Positions 44,103 to 53,149 of a stretch of 64,000 nt of DNA are shown here, piece by piece (within the stretch, counting starts at the first letter, position 1; every line of letters starts with the position of its first letter). The notes below the pieces were generated by a model, which was not told where the DNA came from, did not search any database, and worked only from the letters and a program-made list of their open reading frames with translations. The position numbers were made by a program, and so were the translations under genes. This DNA comes from an uncultured Mollicutes bacterium (lineage in GTDB: Bacteria > Bacillota_I > Bacilli_A > Acholeplasmatales > Anaeroplasmataceae). The stretch spans positions 1 to 64,000 of the forward strand of contig UQFG01000006.1 in assembly GCA_900540175.1 (NCBI GenBank). Reading direction: 5' to 3'.

Positions 44103-45255
44103 AATGACCGACCGCACTCATACTTATTCTTTGAAATGGGACATAGATCCTTCGGCTATTCCGATGTGGGTCGCAGATATGGATTTTGAAACCGCTCCGG
44201 AAATCGTTATGGCTTTGCAAGAACGCTGCAACCACAAAATTTTCGGTTATACCATCGTCCCCAAACAATGGAATGAAGCCATTGCTTCTTGGTGGAAAAA
44301 AAGACACGACTTTGCAATGAACGAAGAAAATTTACTGTTTTGTACCGGCGTTGTTCCCGCCATTTCCAGCATCGTCAGAAAACTGTCCACTCCTGCCGAA
44401 AATATCCTCATCCAAACCCCTGTTTACAATATCTTTTTCAATTCGATTTTAAACAACGGACGCAATGTTTTGGAAAGTCCTTTGGTGTACCGCGATCATA
44501 CGTATTCGATCGATTTTGCGGATTTGGAAGAAAAACTATCTTTACCGCAAACAACCATGATGATTTTATGCAATCCCCACAATCCCATCGGAAAAATCTG
44601 GAATCGTCCGACATTGGAAAAAATCGGATACCTTTGTCATAAACATCATGTTGTCGTCCTATCCGATGAGATTCACTGTGATTTGACCGATCCGGGCTGC
44701 AACTACATTCCTTTTGCTTCCGTCAATGAAACATGTGCCAATATCAGCATTACCTGCCTTGCGCCAACCAAAGCATTTAATTTGGCAGGATTACAAACGG
44801 CTGCCATTTACGTTTCCGATCCGGTTTTGCGCCATAAAGTATTTCGGGCGATTAATACGGATGAAATCGCCGAACCCAATGCGTTTGCCATTCAGGCAGC
44901 CATCGCCGCTTTTACCAAAGGGGAAAACTGGTTGGATGAGGTAAGAGCCTATCTGTTTGAAAATAAAAAAACGGTACGGGATTTCTTAAAAAAAGAATTA
45001 CCGATGCTTGCTTTGATTCCTTCTGAGGCCACCTACCTTTTGTGGATCGACTGCAAAGAAGTGGAAGAAAACTCACCTGTATTACAACAATGGTTGTACA
45101 AACAAGCCGGGCTTTATTTATCGGACGGACTGGAGTACGGCCAAACGGGAAAATCGTTTCTCAGAATGAACATCGCTTGTCCGAAAAAGCGGTTGACCGA
45201 CGGCCTTCTGCGACTGAAAAAAGGCATTTTATCCTATTTGAAAACAAAGGAGTAA
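44083..45255 (+). CDS. PatB/MalY-type PLP-dependent C-S lyase (aminotransferase fold)
   Basis: The 390-residue protein has IPMWVADMDFETAP at the N-terminus (hallmark of MalY/PatB), GVVPAISSIV, LCNPHNPIGKIW, VLSDEIHCDL and LAPTKAFNLAGLQ with the PLP Lys. It is expected to cleave cystathionine or related thioethers, supplying homocysteine or sulfide; a true aminotransferase role cannot be excluded. It starts with a TTG at 44083 behind GAGGTGAA, within the end of the DUF3737 gene. Confidence 0.87.
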   Translation: MKYPFDKMTDRTHTYSLKWDIDPSAIPMWVADMDFETAPEIVMALQERCNHKIFGYTIVPKQWNEAIASWWKKRHDFAMNEENLLFCTGVVPAISSIVRKLSTPAENILIQTPVYNIFFNSILNNGRNVLESPLVYRDHTYSIDFADLEEKLSLPQTTMMILCNPHNPIGKIWNRPTLEKIGYLCHKHHVVVLSDEIHCDLTDPGCNYIPFASVNETCANISITCLAPTKAFNLAGLQTAAIYVSDPVLRHKVFRAINTDEIAEPNAFAIQAAIAAFTKGENWLDEVRAYLFENKKTVRDFLKKELPMLALIPSEATYLLWIDCKEVEENSPVLQQWLYKQAGLYLSDGLEYGQTGKSFLRMNIACPKKRLTDGLLRLKKGILSYLKTKE

Positions 45256-45261
45256 TCGAAT

Positions 45262-45879
45262 ATGAGGTCTGTTTTAATTTTAGTGGCCGGCGGCAGTGCT
45301 TCCGGAAAAACCACCGTTGTCAATGAAATCCAAGCCAAATTGAATTCGATCGAAATGACCGTTTTACGACATGACGATTACTACAAAGATCAACACGAAA
45401 TGGCTTTGGAAGAACGCAAAAAAGTCAATTACGATCATCCAAGTGCCTTAGATAACGAACTTTTGATCCGGCAACTCAAAGAACTTTTAAACGGAAACGA
45501 AATCGACTGCCCGACCTATGACTTTTGCATGCATACCAGAAGCGATCAAACCCGTCGGATTAAACCGACCAAAGTCATTTTGTTGGAAGGAATCTTAGTT
45601 CTGCAAGACCCGCGAATCCGGGAATTGGCCGATATTAAAATTTTCGTCGAATCCGATGATGATATCCGTTTTATCCGCCGACTGGTTCGGGACATCAACG
45701 AACGCGGCCGTAGCTTGGAAAATGTGATCAATCAATATTTGACCACGGTAAAACCGATGTATTATGAATTTGTAAAACCATCCAAACGTTTTGCCGATAT
45801 CATCATTCCCAACGATAAAACGCACGATGTGGCCGTTGATGTATTGATATCCAAAATCAAAGAAATCATCCGAAAATAA
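45262..45879 (+). CDS. udk: Uridine kinase
   Basis: The 205-residue P-loop kinase has AGGSASGKTTVVNEI (Walker A), RHDDYYKDQ, YDHPSALDNELL, YDFCMHTRS and LLEGILVL. It phosphorylates uridine and cytidine for salvage. It follows the patB-like gene by 6 bases with SD AAGGAG and ends at a convergent terminator. Confidence 0.94.
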   Translation: MRSVLILVAGGSASGKTTVVNEIQAKLNSIEMTVLRHDDYYKDQHEMALEERKKVNYDHPSALDNELLIRQLKELLNGNEIDCPTYDFCMHTRSDQTRRIKPTKVILLEGILVLQDPRIRELADIKIFVESDDDIRFIRRLVRDINERGRSLENVINQYLTTVKPMYYEFVKPSKRFADIIIPNDKTHDVAVDVLISKIKEIIRK

Positions 45880-45885
45880 AAAAAG

Positions 45886-45935
45886 CCCTCCGTTTTCCCA
45901 TTTTTACATGGTTTAAACGAAGGGTATTTTTTTTA
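45886..45935. terminator. Bidirectional terminator between udk and the SPFH gene
   Basis: CCCTCCGTTT and AAACGAAGGG form a stem around a long loop, with a T-run on the plus strand and T-rich sequence on the minus strand. Confidence 0.7.
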
Positions 45936-46871
45936 TTTTTCTTTGATCATTTCGGCAATACTGGTAACGGTTGTCGCCAGATTCTGCATTTCGGAAGGAA
46001 CGATGATCTTGGTTGCCTGACCATCCGATACTTTTTCCATCGTTTCAAATGATTTGACTGCCAATACTTCTTTCGTCAGTCCGGCTTCGATCAACATCCG
46101 ATAACCATCGGCTTGCGCTTGTCTGGTCAACCGAACACCTTCGGCTTCCGCATTTTTGATTTTAAGAATGGATTCCGATTCACCTTCGGCTTTGCGAATC
46201 ATCGCCTGTTTTTCGGCTTCTGCTTTTAAAATCTGGGCTTCTTTTTCACCTTCGGCTCGTAAAATCTGACTTCTTTTTTCACCTTCGGCCAACAGAATTT
46301 TTTCACGACGTTCCCGTTCTGCTCTCATTTGCCGTTCCATCGCATCGCGAATATCTTTCGGCGGTAAAATATTTTTCACTTCCACCCGATTGACCTTGAT
46401 TCCCCATGGATCGGTCGCTTCATCCAAAATCGCACGCATTTTGGTATTGATGATATCTCTGGATGTTAAAGTGCTATCCAAATCAAGTTCACCAATAATG
46501 TTTCTCAGTGTCGTTGATGATAAGTTTTCAAGCGCCGAAATCGGATTTTCCACCCCGTAGGCATAAAGTTTGGGATCTGTGATCTGATAGAAAACAACCG
46601 TATCGATCTGCATCGTAACATTATCTTTGGTAATCACCGGTTGCGGATCAAAATCATTGACTTGCTCTTTCATGGAAACGACTCTGGTTACCCGGTCGAT
46701 AAACGGAACCAAAAAATGAAATCCGACAGACCATGTATCATGATAGGCCCCCAACCGTTCCACGATCAATTTCTGCGTCTGCCGTACAATACGAATGCGC
46801 GTAATTAAAATAATGACAATAATAACCAATACAACACTTAAAACAATAACTGCAATTACTCCCGGTTTCAT
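45933..46871 (-). CDS. SPFH/stomatin-like membrane protein (QmcA type)
   Basis: The 312-residue protein has one N-terminal membrane helix (about 5-27), a stomatin/band-7 domain (RTRIVRQTQKLIVERLGAYH-like start; CSMKEQ-type region VVSMKEQVNDFDPQPV), then a coiled coil rich in AEGEKR/AEAEKQ repeats (about 190-250) and a short tail. Such proteins scaffold membrane microdomains with NfeD partners, as encoded 4 bases upstream. The length agrees with QmcA/YbbK. Confidence 0.9.
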   Translation of the reverse strand: MKPGVIAVIVLSVVLVIIVIILITRIRIVRQTQKLIVERLGAYHDTWSVGFHFLVPFIDRVTRVVSMKEQVNDFDPQPVITKDNVTMQIDTVVFYQITDPKLYAYGVENPISALENLSSTTLRNIIGELDLDSTLTSRDIINTKMRAILDEATDPWGIKVNRVEVKNILPPKDIRDAMERQMRAERERREKILLAEGEKRSQILRAEGEKEAQILKAEAEKQAMIRKAEGESESILKIKNAEAEGVRLTRQAQADGYRMLIEAGLTKEVLAVKSFETMEKVSDGQATKIIVPSEMQNLATTVTSIAEMIKEK

Positions 46872-46875
46872 CGAC

Positions 46876-47328
46876 TTACTCTTCCTCCTTTATTTTTTTG
46901 ACAATTACTTTGTTGCCTTTAAACGTAACGATTTCTACAATTTCGTCTTTGGGAATGCTCTCTGTTTCTTCTTCCAGTAAATTCGCTTGATAAATGATTC
47001 CGTTTAATTTCACTTCTCCCGGTTGAAATTTCGAAATCTCCCGCATCACAACTACTTTTTTTCCGACGTATTCGTCGATATTAGTATATCTGGTTGCGTT
47101 TAACAAAATCCGTTTGGCAAGCGGTCTGGTAAAGATCATCACAACCAGGGATACAACCGCAAAAACAACGACTTCCACATACCAAGGAATTCCCGGAATA
47201 GCCGAAAAAGCCAACGAAATCAACGCACCGAGCGAAAACCAAATCGCAATCAAATCCTGCGACACACCTTCAATGATCAACGTGAACAAAAACACGCCTA
47301 ACCATATCCAAACCATGTAATTTTCCAC
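46876..47328 (-). CDS. NfeD family membrane protein
   Basis: The 150-residue protein has two or three N-terminal membrane helices (about 5-70) and a C-terminal OB-fold: KVVVMREISKFQPGEVKLNGIIYQA, the typical short NfeD form. It is partner of the SPFH protein immediately downstream, and its start overlaps the stop of the preceding gene by one base. Confidence 0.88.
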   Translation of the reverse strand: MENYMVWIWLGVFLFTLIIEGVSQDLIAIWFSLGALISLAFSAIPGIPWYVEVVVFAVVSLVVMIFTRPLAKRILLNATRYTNIDEYVGKKVVVMREISKFQPGEVKLNGIIYQANLLEEETESIPKDEIVEIVTFKGNKVIVKKIKEEE

Positions 47329-47705
47329 TATTTCATCTCCCCTTTCATATCGACGATGATCGCCTTATGCGCCTCATCATACCAAGCATGATAGCGTCTG
47401 TATTTATTTTTATCAATTGAAAAACCGAATGTCCGACACAAATAACGAATCACCGACTGCGAACAAATTCTGGCATACGTTTTCGACAAAGAAATCTTAA
47501 GCAAGGATGATTCTTTCAATTCACCGCTTAAAGCATAATCTTTATTGATCATGTAAATATATACCTTTTGTTCTTCCTGATCGACAGCCAATCGAATCCG
47601 GTACGCTTCGTTGCAATATTTTAGTAGAGTTTTATTGATGGTAATATGATGATCGTAGATGCTGACAACACCCGAATGATCGTCTTTTTCATAAAATTCC
47701 AACAT
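47328..47705 (-). CDS. Hypothetical protein, first gene of the NfeD-SPFH operon
   Basis: The 125-residue soluble protein has mixed beta-strands in the first half (VVSIYDHHITINKTLLKY, KVYIYMINKDYALSG) and a helical second half (SVIRYLCRTFGFSI). No family recognised. It has an AAAGGAGGTC SD and a clear promoter, and abuts nfeD. Confidence 0.6.
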   Translation of the reverse strand: MLEFYEKDDHSGVVSIYDHHITINKTLLKYCNEAYRIRLAVDQEEQKVYIYMINKDYALSGELKESSLLKISLSKTYARICSQSVIRYLCRTFGFSIDKNKYRRYHAWYDEAHKAIIVDMKGEMK

Positions 47706-47729
47706 TATTTTGACCTCCTTTACAATACT

Positions 47730-47758
47730 ATTATACCATTACATTATAATATATTCAA
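47730..47758 (-). promoter_or_regulatory. Promoter of the NfeD-SPFH operon
   Basis: On the minus strand TTGAAT (47758-47753) and TATAAT (47735-47730) are 17 bases apart. Confidence 0.75.
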
Positions 47759-47787
47759 GAAAATTCAAAATAATTAATGGAAATGTC

Positions 47788-48630
47788 CTATTGTTTCAAA
47801 TACGTTTTTTCTTCGTCGAACCAAATCAAACCTTCTTTGTACAAATTGCCGTAAGCACGTTTAAACGCTTTGCGCGATAAAAGCGGAAAATAGCGCTCGA
47901 CTTCTTCTTTGGTGGATTTGGCGGTCAATTTCAAAAAGGCATGACTTTTCAAATATTCCAACAAAAGTTTTTTATCGTCATCCATTAAAATCTCTTTGTG
48001 CTCGTTTAACGTTCCGTAAGCTTCATGATCCAACATTTTCGTGATGGTAACCATCACTTCCTCCCCCAAACGAAGCGGTTTACGGTACTGATGAAGCGGT
48101 ACAAAAACATAAATCCGATCGTCGGTGATCAAACCCGCTCCTTTTTCAGCCAACCGCAAAACAAAAGCCCGGCACCGTTGTCCGGCCGTATAAATCAAAT
48201 CCGGAGCCAGCGATTTGACATCAAAACGATTGACCGGTTTGGCCATCAACGCGTTCTTTTTCATTTTAAGTTCCAAAAACAACCGATCGCCCACTTGCGG
48301 CCAACGCTGTTCATCATACGGCAGATAGTCTTTGGAAACCAGTAAATCTTTCGGTGTTTGATTGTCCACAAACACACCGATTCCCGGCAATACTTGGACT
48401 ACTGTGGCAAAAGCGGGTTTGCCCATTTGCAAAACAGTCGGATGCATGGTAGCAGTCGGACGGTTTTCTTTGTCGGTATAGATATAAACATCGACCATTT
48501 CGTCTTTTTCAAGCACTTTGGCAGCCTGTTTGTAATGCATCAAAATTTCTTTTTCTCCATCCGAAAGCATATAGCCCAAATCCGATTGACGCACTACTTT
48601 CAAACGGTTGATTTTTCCGATTTCTATCAA
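47788..48630 (-). CDS. cvfB: CvfB family S1-domain RNA-binding protein
   Basis: The 280-residue protein has tandem S1-like OB folds (IGKINRLKVVRQSDLGYMLS; FATVVQVLPGIGVFVDN; RAFVLRLAEKGAGLITDD) and a C-terminal winged helix (FLKLTAKSTKEEVERYFPLLSR region, then GNLYKEGLI), the CvfB/YitL architecture. CvfB affects virulence and RNA metabolism in staphylococci. The start is a TTG at 48630, overlapping the small ORF before it. Confidence 0.88.
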   Translation of the reverse strand: MIEIGKINRLKVVRQSDLGYMLSDGEKEILMHYKQAAKVLEKDEMVDVYIYTDKENRPTATMHPTVLQMGKPAFATVVQVLPGIGVFVDNQTPKDLLVSKDYLPYDEQRWPQVGDRLFLELKMKKNALMAKPVNRFDVKSLAPDLIYTAGQRCRAFVLRLAEKGAGLITDDRIYVFVPLHQYRKPLRLGEEVMVTITKMLDHEAYGTLNEHKEILMDDDKKLLLEYLKSHAFLKLTAKSTKEEVERYFPLLSRKAFKRAYGNLYKEGLIWFDEEKTYLKQ

Positions 48631-48770
48631 TTTCGATCCCCATCCTTGTAATTTCTGTCTGTTTGTTTCAAATACATCTCTTTGCGTTGTTGAAAAGTTT
48701 TTTGGGCAGGTTTCTTTTTCGTTTCATACTTTCGCACCAATTCCTTTTCTTTTTGCGTCCATTCTTTCAT
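48627..48770 (-). CDS. Small lysine-rich protein, 47 residues
   Basis: A frame starting MKEWTQKEKELVRKYETKKK lies between two operon genes: its ATG comes one base after the stop of the upstream gene and its stop overlaps the cvfB start. The nearest SD (AAAGGAG) is 13 bases away inside the upstream gene. It is highly charged and probably helical. Real translation is likely from context but unproven; function unknown. Confidence 0.45.
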   Translation of the reverse strand: MKEWTQKEKELVRKYETKKKPAQKTFQQRKEMYLKQTDRNYKDGDRN

Positions 48771-48771
48771 A

Positions 48772-49179
48772 TTAAATTCTTGACTCCTTTATTCCTTTTT
48801 CCGTCAAATACTGAATCAACGCTTTGATATTCTGTTCCGATTCGTACGTATCGGTTGTATGTGTCGCATAAAAAATTTCAATAAAATTGCGATCGGCCGT
48901 ATATAAAGAAAGACAGTTCATCGCAATATTGATTTGGCGCAAATGATACGATTTTATCGTATCGATTGGCAGCGTAAAGTCTTTTTGCGGTACTAATTTT
49001 TTAGTTAAAAACGATAACCGTTGAAAATAAATGGTATTTTCTTTAAAAGATAAGATAAAATCGGCCGTTCCTTCCAAATAGATCTTTCCGATATTTTTTT
49101 TCAGCATGACGACAGCCGGTTTATGCCCTTTTAGTTTTCGTTGTGTTCTTATCTCTAAAACAATCTCTTTTCGGTTCAT
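48772..49179 (-). CDS. Hypothetical protein upstream of cvfB
   Basis: The 135-residue protein begins MNRKEIVLEIRTQRKLKGHK and is predicted mainly beta in the middle (GKIYLEGTADFILSFKE, NTIYFQRLSF), with a C-terminal helix, perhaps a PH-like fold; I do not recognise the family. The ATG at 49179 has AAGGAGGATCTT directly before it. A minus-strand promoter TTGTAA, 17 bases, TACAAT lies just upstream. Confidence 0.55.
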   Translation of the reverse strand: MNRKEIVLEIRTQRKLKGHKPAVVMLKKNIGKIYLEGTADFILSFKENTIYFQRLSFLTKKLVPQKDFTLPIDTIKSYHLRQINIAMNCLSLYTADRNFIEIFYATHTTDTYESEQNIKALIQYLTEKGIKESRI

Positions 49180-49247
49180 AAGATCCTCCTTGTGATTAAT
49201 TAATTGTACCATACAATTTTTTTTTTTACAAATTTAACTTTTTGCGG

Positions 49248-49276
49248 TTGACAAGCGCTTTCATAAGTGATATGAT
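49248..49276 (+). promoter_or_regulatory. Near-consensus promoter overlapping a cre-like site
   Basis: TTGACA (49248-49253), 17 bases, TATGAT (49271-49276) on the plus strand. The sequence from the -35 box onwards, GACAAGCGCTTTCA, has a perfect half-site of the CcpA cre palindrome (TGAAAGCGCTTTCA). No plus-strand protein gene follows. Confidence 0.7.
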
Positions 49277-49282
49277 AATAGT

Positions 49283-49353
49283 GTAAAGAAAGACTTTTCA
49301 AATAATCTCTCCCAAAACGGAAAAAAACCTTGTCGTGATGATAAGGTTTTTTT
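49283..49353 (+). ncRNA. Candidate small RNA, about 70 nt, under a cre-like promoter
   Basis: A transcript from the promoter at 49248-49276 would start near 49283 and end at the hairpin AACCTTGTC-GTGAT-GATAAGGTT followed by seven T (49327-49353). It has no ORF with an SD. An unpaired middle part carries TCTCTCCC, which could pair with GGAG-type ribosome binding sites. The terminator also serves tyrS on the other strand, so only the promoter argues for the RNA. Confidence 0.5.
49321..49353. terminator. Bidirectional terminator downstream of tyrS
   Basis: The stem AACCTTRTC/GATAAGGTT has seven T on each side (AAAAAAA before, TTTTTTT after). It ends tyrS on the minus strand and the candidate small RNA on the plus strand. 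Confidence 0.85.
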
Positions 49354-49361
49354 CTTTTCTA

Positions 49362-50582
49362 TCAATAACAAATCAAAGCGTATTTCTTTTTACCGCGTCT
49401 TATAACGATAAAACGATGTTCGATTGCCTGCGTACAAGATAAGGTAAAAGCTTCATCCGTTACTTTTTCGCCGTTGATGCTGACAGCCCCGTTGCGGATA
49501 AATTCCCGCGCTTCCCGTTTCGATGATGCAAGAAAAAGAGCAATCAACGCATCGACCAGTGTTCCGGAAAAATCTTTGATTTGCGGCAAATCGTTAAATC
49601 CCATTGCGATTTCGTCGGCCGTTAAGTTTTTGATGTCTCCCGAAAACAAAGCATCGGAAATTTTGAGTGCCTGAAGGTAGGCTTCTTCGGAATGAATAAA
49701 CGTAATCACTTCTTTGGCAAGTGCTTTATGAGCCTCTCTTAGATGTGGTTGCGTTTTGTTTTTTTCTTCCAAAACCAAAATTTCTTCTTTGGAAAGGAAG
49801 GTCAAAAATTTCAAATAATCAATGACTTTATCATCCTCGGCATTGATGAAAAACTGATACATGTCATAAGGCGACGTTTTATTCCGATCCAACCAAATAG
49901 CCTGGCCGTTGGTTTTACCGAATTTAGAACCGTCGCTTTTGGTAAGAAGCGGCATGGTAAATCCGTAAACTTCTTTTTGTTCTTTCTTACGAATCAGTTC
50001 AATTCCCGCCGTAATGTTCCCCCACTGATCCTGACCGGCCACTTGAAGTGTACAGCCTCTGTTTTTGTACAAATGCCAAAAATCCATTGCCTGCATGATC
50101 ATATACGAAAACTCCGTATAGGTAATCCCCTCATCCAAACGCCGTTTGATGATATCTTTATTCAGCATATAATTGATATTGAAATATTTACCGAAATCTC
50201 TTAAAAAATCGATAAACGATATTTCTTTCAACCAATCGTAATTATTTACCACTTCGAATCCGAATAAGGTTTCCGCCTGCTTTTTCAAACAATTGAAATT
50301 GTGTTCGACGGCTTCTTTGGTAATCATCGGCCGTTCGCTGTCCGGCTTGGGATCCCCGATCAACCCCGTTCCGCCGCCAACCAGTAAAATCGGATGATGA
50401 CCGGCATCTTTTAAACGTTTGCTGATTAAAAAACTGGAAAAATGACCGATGTGCAAACTATCTCCCGTCGGATCGGTTCCGATATAAAACGTCATTCCAC
50501 CCGCATTCAATTTTTCCCGTAAAGACGGATCGGATACATCTTTAATCAATCCGCGCCATTCTAATTCTTCGTAAATTCCCAT
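49362..50582 (-). CDS. tyrS: Tyrosyl-tRNA synthetase
   Basis: The 406-residue class I synthetase has IGTDPTGDSLHIGHFSS (HIGH motif), GGGTGLIGDP, QVAGQDQWGNITAG and KFGKTNGQAIWLD in place of KMSKS, plus a C-terminal S4-like domain (KREAREFIRNGAVSINGEKV). It charges tRNA-Tyr. A T-box leader precedes it. Confidence 0.97.
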   Translation of the reverse strand: MGIYEELEWRGLIKDVSDPSLREKLNAGGMTFYIGTDPTGDSLHIGHFSSFLISKRLKDAGHHPILLVGGGTGLIGDPKPDSERPMITKEAVEHNFNCLKKQAETLFGFEVVNNYDWLKEISFIDFLRDFGKYFNINYMLNKDIIKRRLDEGITYTEFSYMIMQAMDFWHLYKNRGCTLQVAGQDQWGNITAGIELIRKKEQKEVYGFTMPLLTKSDGSKFGKTNGQAIWLDRNKTSPYDMYQFFINAEDDKVIDYLKFLTFLSKEEILVLEEKNKTQPHLREAHKALAKEVITFIHSEEAYLQALKISDALFSGDIKNLTADEIAMGFNDLPQIKDFSGTLVDALIALFLASSKREAREFIRNGAVSINGEKVTDEAFTLSCTQAIEHRFIVIRRGKKKYALICY

Positions 50583-50604
50583 ATTTCTTCCTTCTTTCTG
50601 TTCA

Positions 50605-50780
50605 ATAAAAAAGTCCTTAAGCCCAAAAGCCTAAGGACGGGTATTCCCGCGGTACCACCTTAGTTCCGTCTTTTCAAACAAGACAGCCCTCTTTTATGTT
50701 CGTTTCTCCCGAAGTGTAATTCAAAATAAAGCAACTGTCTGTTTTCACCAACCACAGACTCTCTTTAAAAATCAACTTTA
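50605..50780 (-). promoter_or_regulatory. T-box leader of tyrS
   Basis: On the minus strand AAGGTGGTACCGCGG (about 50650-50664), the conserved T-box, is followed by the terminator stem GTCCTTAGG..TTAAGGAC with TTTTTT (50606-50638). Upstream is a stem I region with AGAGAGTCTGTGG, and a likely specifier TAC (Tyr) in GAATTACACT. Uncharged tRNA-Tyr would favour the antiterminator and tyrS expression. Confidence 0.93.
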
Positions 50781-50810
50781 TTTTTACTTGGTTTCGTTCC
50801 TCAAAACGAT

Positions 50811-51806
50811 TTATTTGGTTGAACCCCTTTTCACAATCCGATAAGGCAATAAAATTTTATTGTCTTTAACTTCTTCCTGTTTCATGATTTTTGTTAACAA
50901 CCGCATGGAAACAGCACCTATATCATACACCGGTGTATCCACACATGTCAAGTTCGGACGACTTAAAATAGCATACTTTGTATTTTGCAATCCCACCACA
51001 TCGATATCTTGAGGGATCGCCCGATTGTTTTCAATGGCTACATTCATAAAACTGATCGCAATACTGTCCCGAACAGCCAAAGCCGCATCGATTTGGTTGG
51101 ATTTGAAAAATTCCGTAAAATGCAATTGATTGATCGACACATCCCCGCTTGTTCTGAAAATACGCGGTTCCAAGCCGGCCTCCTTCATCGCGTCCAAATA
51201 ACCGGCTTCTTTTTTACCATTGATCGAATAACGACGAACCGTCGAAAACAAATAAACGTTTTTCCGACCGTTGGCAAGCATTTTTTTGGTAATATCGTAC
51301 GTTGCGCTTTCATAGTCGATCGCAACCGACGGGATATCTTCATCTTCGTAAATAACATTGGAAAGGACAATCGGAACCATCGATTCTTTAACGAAATCAA
51401 TCGCCAATTTCATTTGTTCTTTATCCAATTCATCATTTAAAAACAAAATACCGTCCACTTGTTCGGCAACAACAATCCGCATGGCATTCTGAATATCCTC
51501 ATCCGCACCGATCGAAAAAATTTTGATGGAATATTCATACTTCTTGGCAATATCGATGATTCCTCCTAAAAGTTGAGCCGTAGAGGCTCTGGATACATCG
51601 GCCATGACAATACCGACCGTTGTCGTTTTACGACTTGCCAATCCCCTTGCGATCGCATTCGGACGATATCCCAACTCTTTGATAACCTGTAATACTTTTT
51701 CCCGTGTTTGGGCATTCACTTTTTCAGGATTGTTCATAACCCTACTAACCGTAGCAAGAGAAACTTTGGCAGCTCCTGCCACATCGTAAATCGTTGTGTT
51801 CGCCAC
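50811..51806 (-). CDS. ccpA: LacI-family regulator, CcpA-like
   Basis: The 331-residue protein has the HTH TIYDVAGAAKVSLATVSRVMN (residues 5-25), the hinge RPNAIARGLASRKTTTVGIV, and a periplasmic-binding-like effector domain. Length and position between murC and tyrS resemble CcpA of Firmicutes, and cre-like sites occur in the window. It starts with a GTG behind GAGGTGA. A different sugar-specific LacI member cannot be excluded. Confidence 0.82.
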   Translation of the reverse strand: MANTTIYDVAGAAKVSLATVSRVMNNPEKVNAQTREKVLQVIKELGYRPNAIARGLASRKTTTVGIVMADVSRASTAQLLGGIIDIAKKYEYSIKIFSIGADEDIQNAMRIVVAEQVDGILFLNDELDKEQMKLAIDFVKESMVPIVLSNVIYEDEDIPSVAIDYESATYDITKKMLANGRKNVYLFSTVRRYSINGKKEAGYLDAMKEAGLEPRIFRTSGDVSINQLHFTEFFKSNQIDAALAVRDSIAISFMNVAIENNRAIPQDIDVVGLQNTKYAILSRPNLTCVDTPVYDIGAVSMRLLTKIMKQEEVKDNKILLPYRIVKRGSTK

Positions 51807-51831
51807 TTTAACTCACCTCGCATTTGCTTTA

Positions 51832-51860
51832 ATTATAACATACTCCCATTTTGATTTCAA
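51832..51860 (-). promoter_or_regulatory. Promoter of ccpA
   Basis: On the minus strand TTGAAA (51860-51855) and TATAAT (51837-51832) are 17 bases apart. Confidence 0.75.
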
Positions 51861-51904
51861 TTCTTTTATGAAATCGTTTTTATTACGATCAAACCGACGC
51901 TTTT

Positions 51905-53149
51905 CTACAAGTTTTCTTTGGATTTGACATATTTTTCAAAGACCTGATCGATGATTCCCGCTCCGATAAAACAGACAACCCCTTCTTGTTCCGCCAATAA
52001 TTTTTGTTCTATATCCTCGCTGTATAATTCAAAGCCCAACGTTTGATAAACCCTATTTTCTTCTTTTTGATGATGTGTTTCCCTGCAACTGGTAAAAAGA
52101 CGATACAAATAACACCGATCAAACAAAAGCAACGCTTCTTGAAATTTTTTTTCAAATGTTTTTAATCGACTAAGTGTGTGCGGTTCGAAAACAGCAATGA
52201 TTGTTTCTTTCGGATACAACGCTTTTATCCCGGAATAGAGCGCTTGGATCTCCGTGGGATGGTGTGCATAATCGCAAATCAAAACCTGACCGTTGATTTC
52301 TTTTTGTTCCATTCTTCTTTTGGGCATAGCGAAACTGCTGATTCTTTGCTGAATAAACGTATCCGTCAAGCCGAAGAATTTGCCGACCAAATAGGCTCCG
52401 ACAAAGTCGTAGGCCAAATGAAGCCCCACATACGGAAAATAAAACGACTGATTTAAAATGCGAATCACGCTTTGTCCTTCTTTGACCTCATATTGAAAGA
52501 CCACATCGTTTTTTGAATTCAATCCATACGTAATCACATTGGGAAAACGCAAAGAAACGGCATCGCCGTTTAAAACGACCAGTTGACTTTGTTGAATAAA
52601 TTTAGAAAAAGAATCGCGGTAGGCCTCTTCCGTTTTAAAAAAATCAGGATGATCGTAATCGACATTCAATACCAATGAAATCGCCGGATGATAGTTTAAA
52701 AACGTATTGCGATACTCGCAAGCCTCCAAAATAAACGTTTTCGAAAAAGAATGTTGACTTTCACCATCTCCGATTAATGCCGTCGAATCGCAAATGATAT
52801 GCGCCAACAGTTTGGTTGTGGTCGTTTTTCCGTGACTGCCGCTGATACATACCCATTTTTTCAAACGGTAATAGTAGTTCAAAAAATCCGGATAAAAAAG
52901 CATTTTATAGTGCATGTTCCGAAGAAATTTCGTTACACTGTGATGATGGTAGGCATTGCCGATAATATAAAAATAAGAAGGTTTCAACCGCATATTGGAA
53001 AAATCATCCAATTGGACGGATTCCAAGCCGCAACACGTATAAAAATGATCCGCCACATCGACGCCTTTGACCAAATGTCCGTCGGCCATCAACAATTTTG
53101 CAAGGGCACTCATGGCAGCCCCTTTGATTCCAACCAAATAAAAAAACAT
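51905..53149 (-). CDS. murC: UDP-N-acetylmuramate--L-alanine ligase
   Basis: The 414-residue Mur ligase has the N-terminal UDP-binding motif FYLVGIKGAAMSALAKLL, the ATP loop ISGSHGKTTTTKLL, SLVLNVDYDHPDFF, and CDYAHHPTEIQALYSG in the C-terminal domain. It adds L-Ala to UDP-MurNAc, so the organism makes peptidoglycan. It is slightly shorter than the usual 430-460. The ATG lies in the arm of an inverted repeat (see 53147-53171). Confidence 0.93.
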   Translation of the reverse strand: MFFYLVGIKGAAMSALAKLLMADGHLVKGVDVADHFYTCCGLESVQLDDFSNMRLKPSYFYIIGNAYHHHSVTKFLRNMHYKMLFYPDFLNYYYRLKKWVCISGSHGKTTTTKLLAHIICDSTALIGDGESQHSFSKTFILEACEYRNTFLNYHPAISLVLNVDYDHPDFFKTEEAYRDSFSKFIQQSQLVVLNGDAVSLRFPNVITYGLNSKNDVVFQYEVKEGQSVIRILNQSFYFPYVGLHLAYDFVGAYLVGKFFGLTDTFIQQRISSFAMPKRRMEQKEINGQVLICDYAHHPTEIQALYSGIKALYPKETIIAVFEPHTLSRLKTFEKKFQEALLLFDRCYLYRLFTSCRETHHQKEENRVYQTLGFELYSEDIEQKLLAEQEGVVCFIGAGIIDQVFEKYVKSKENL

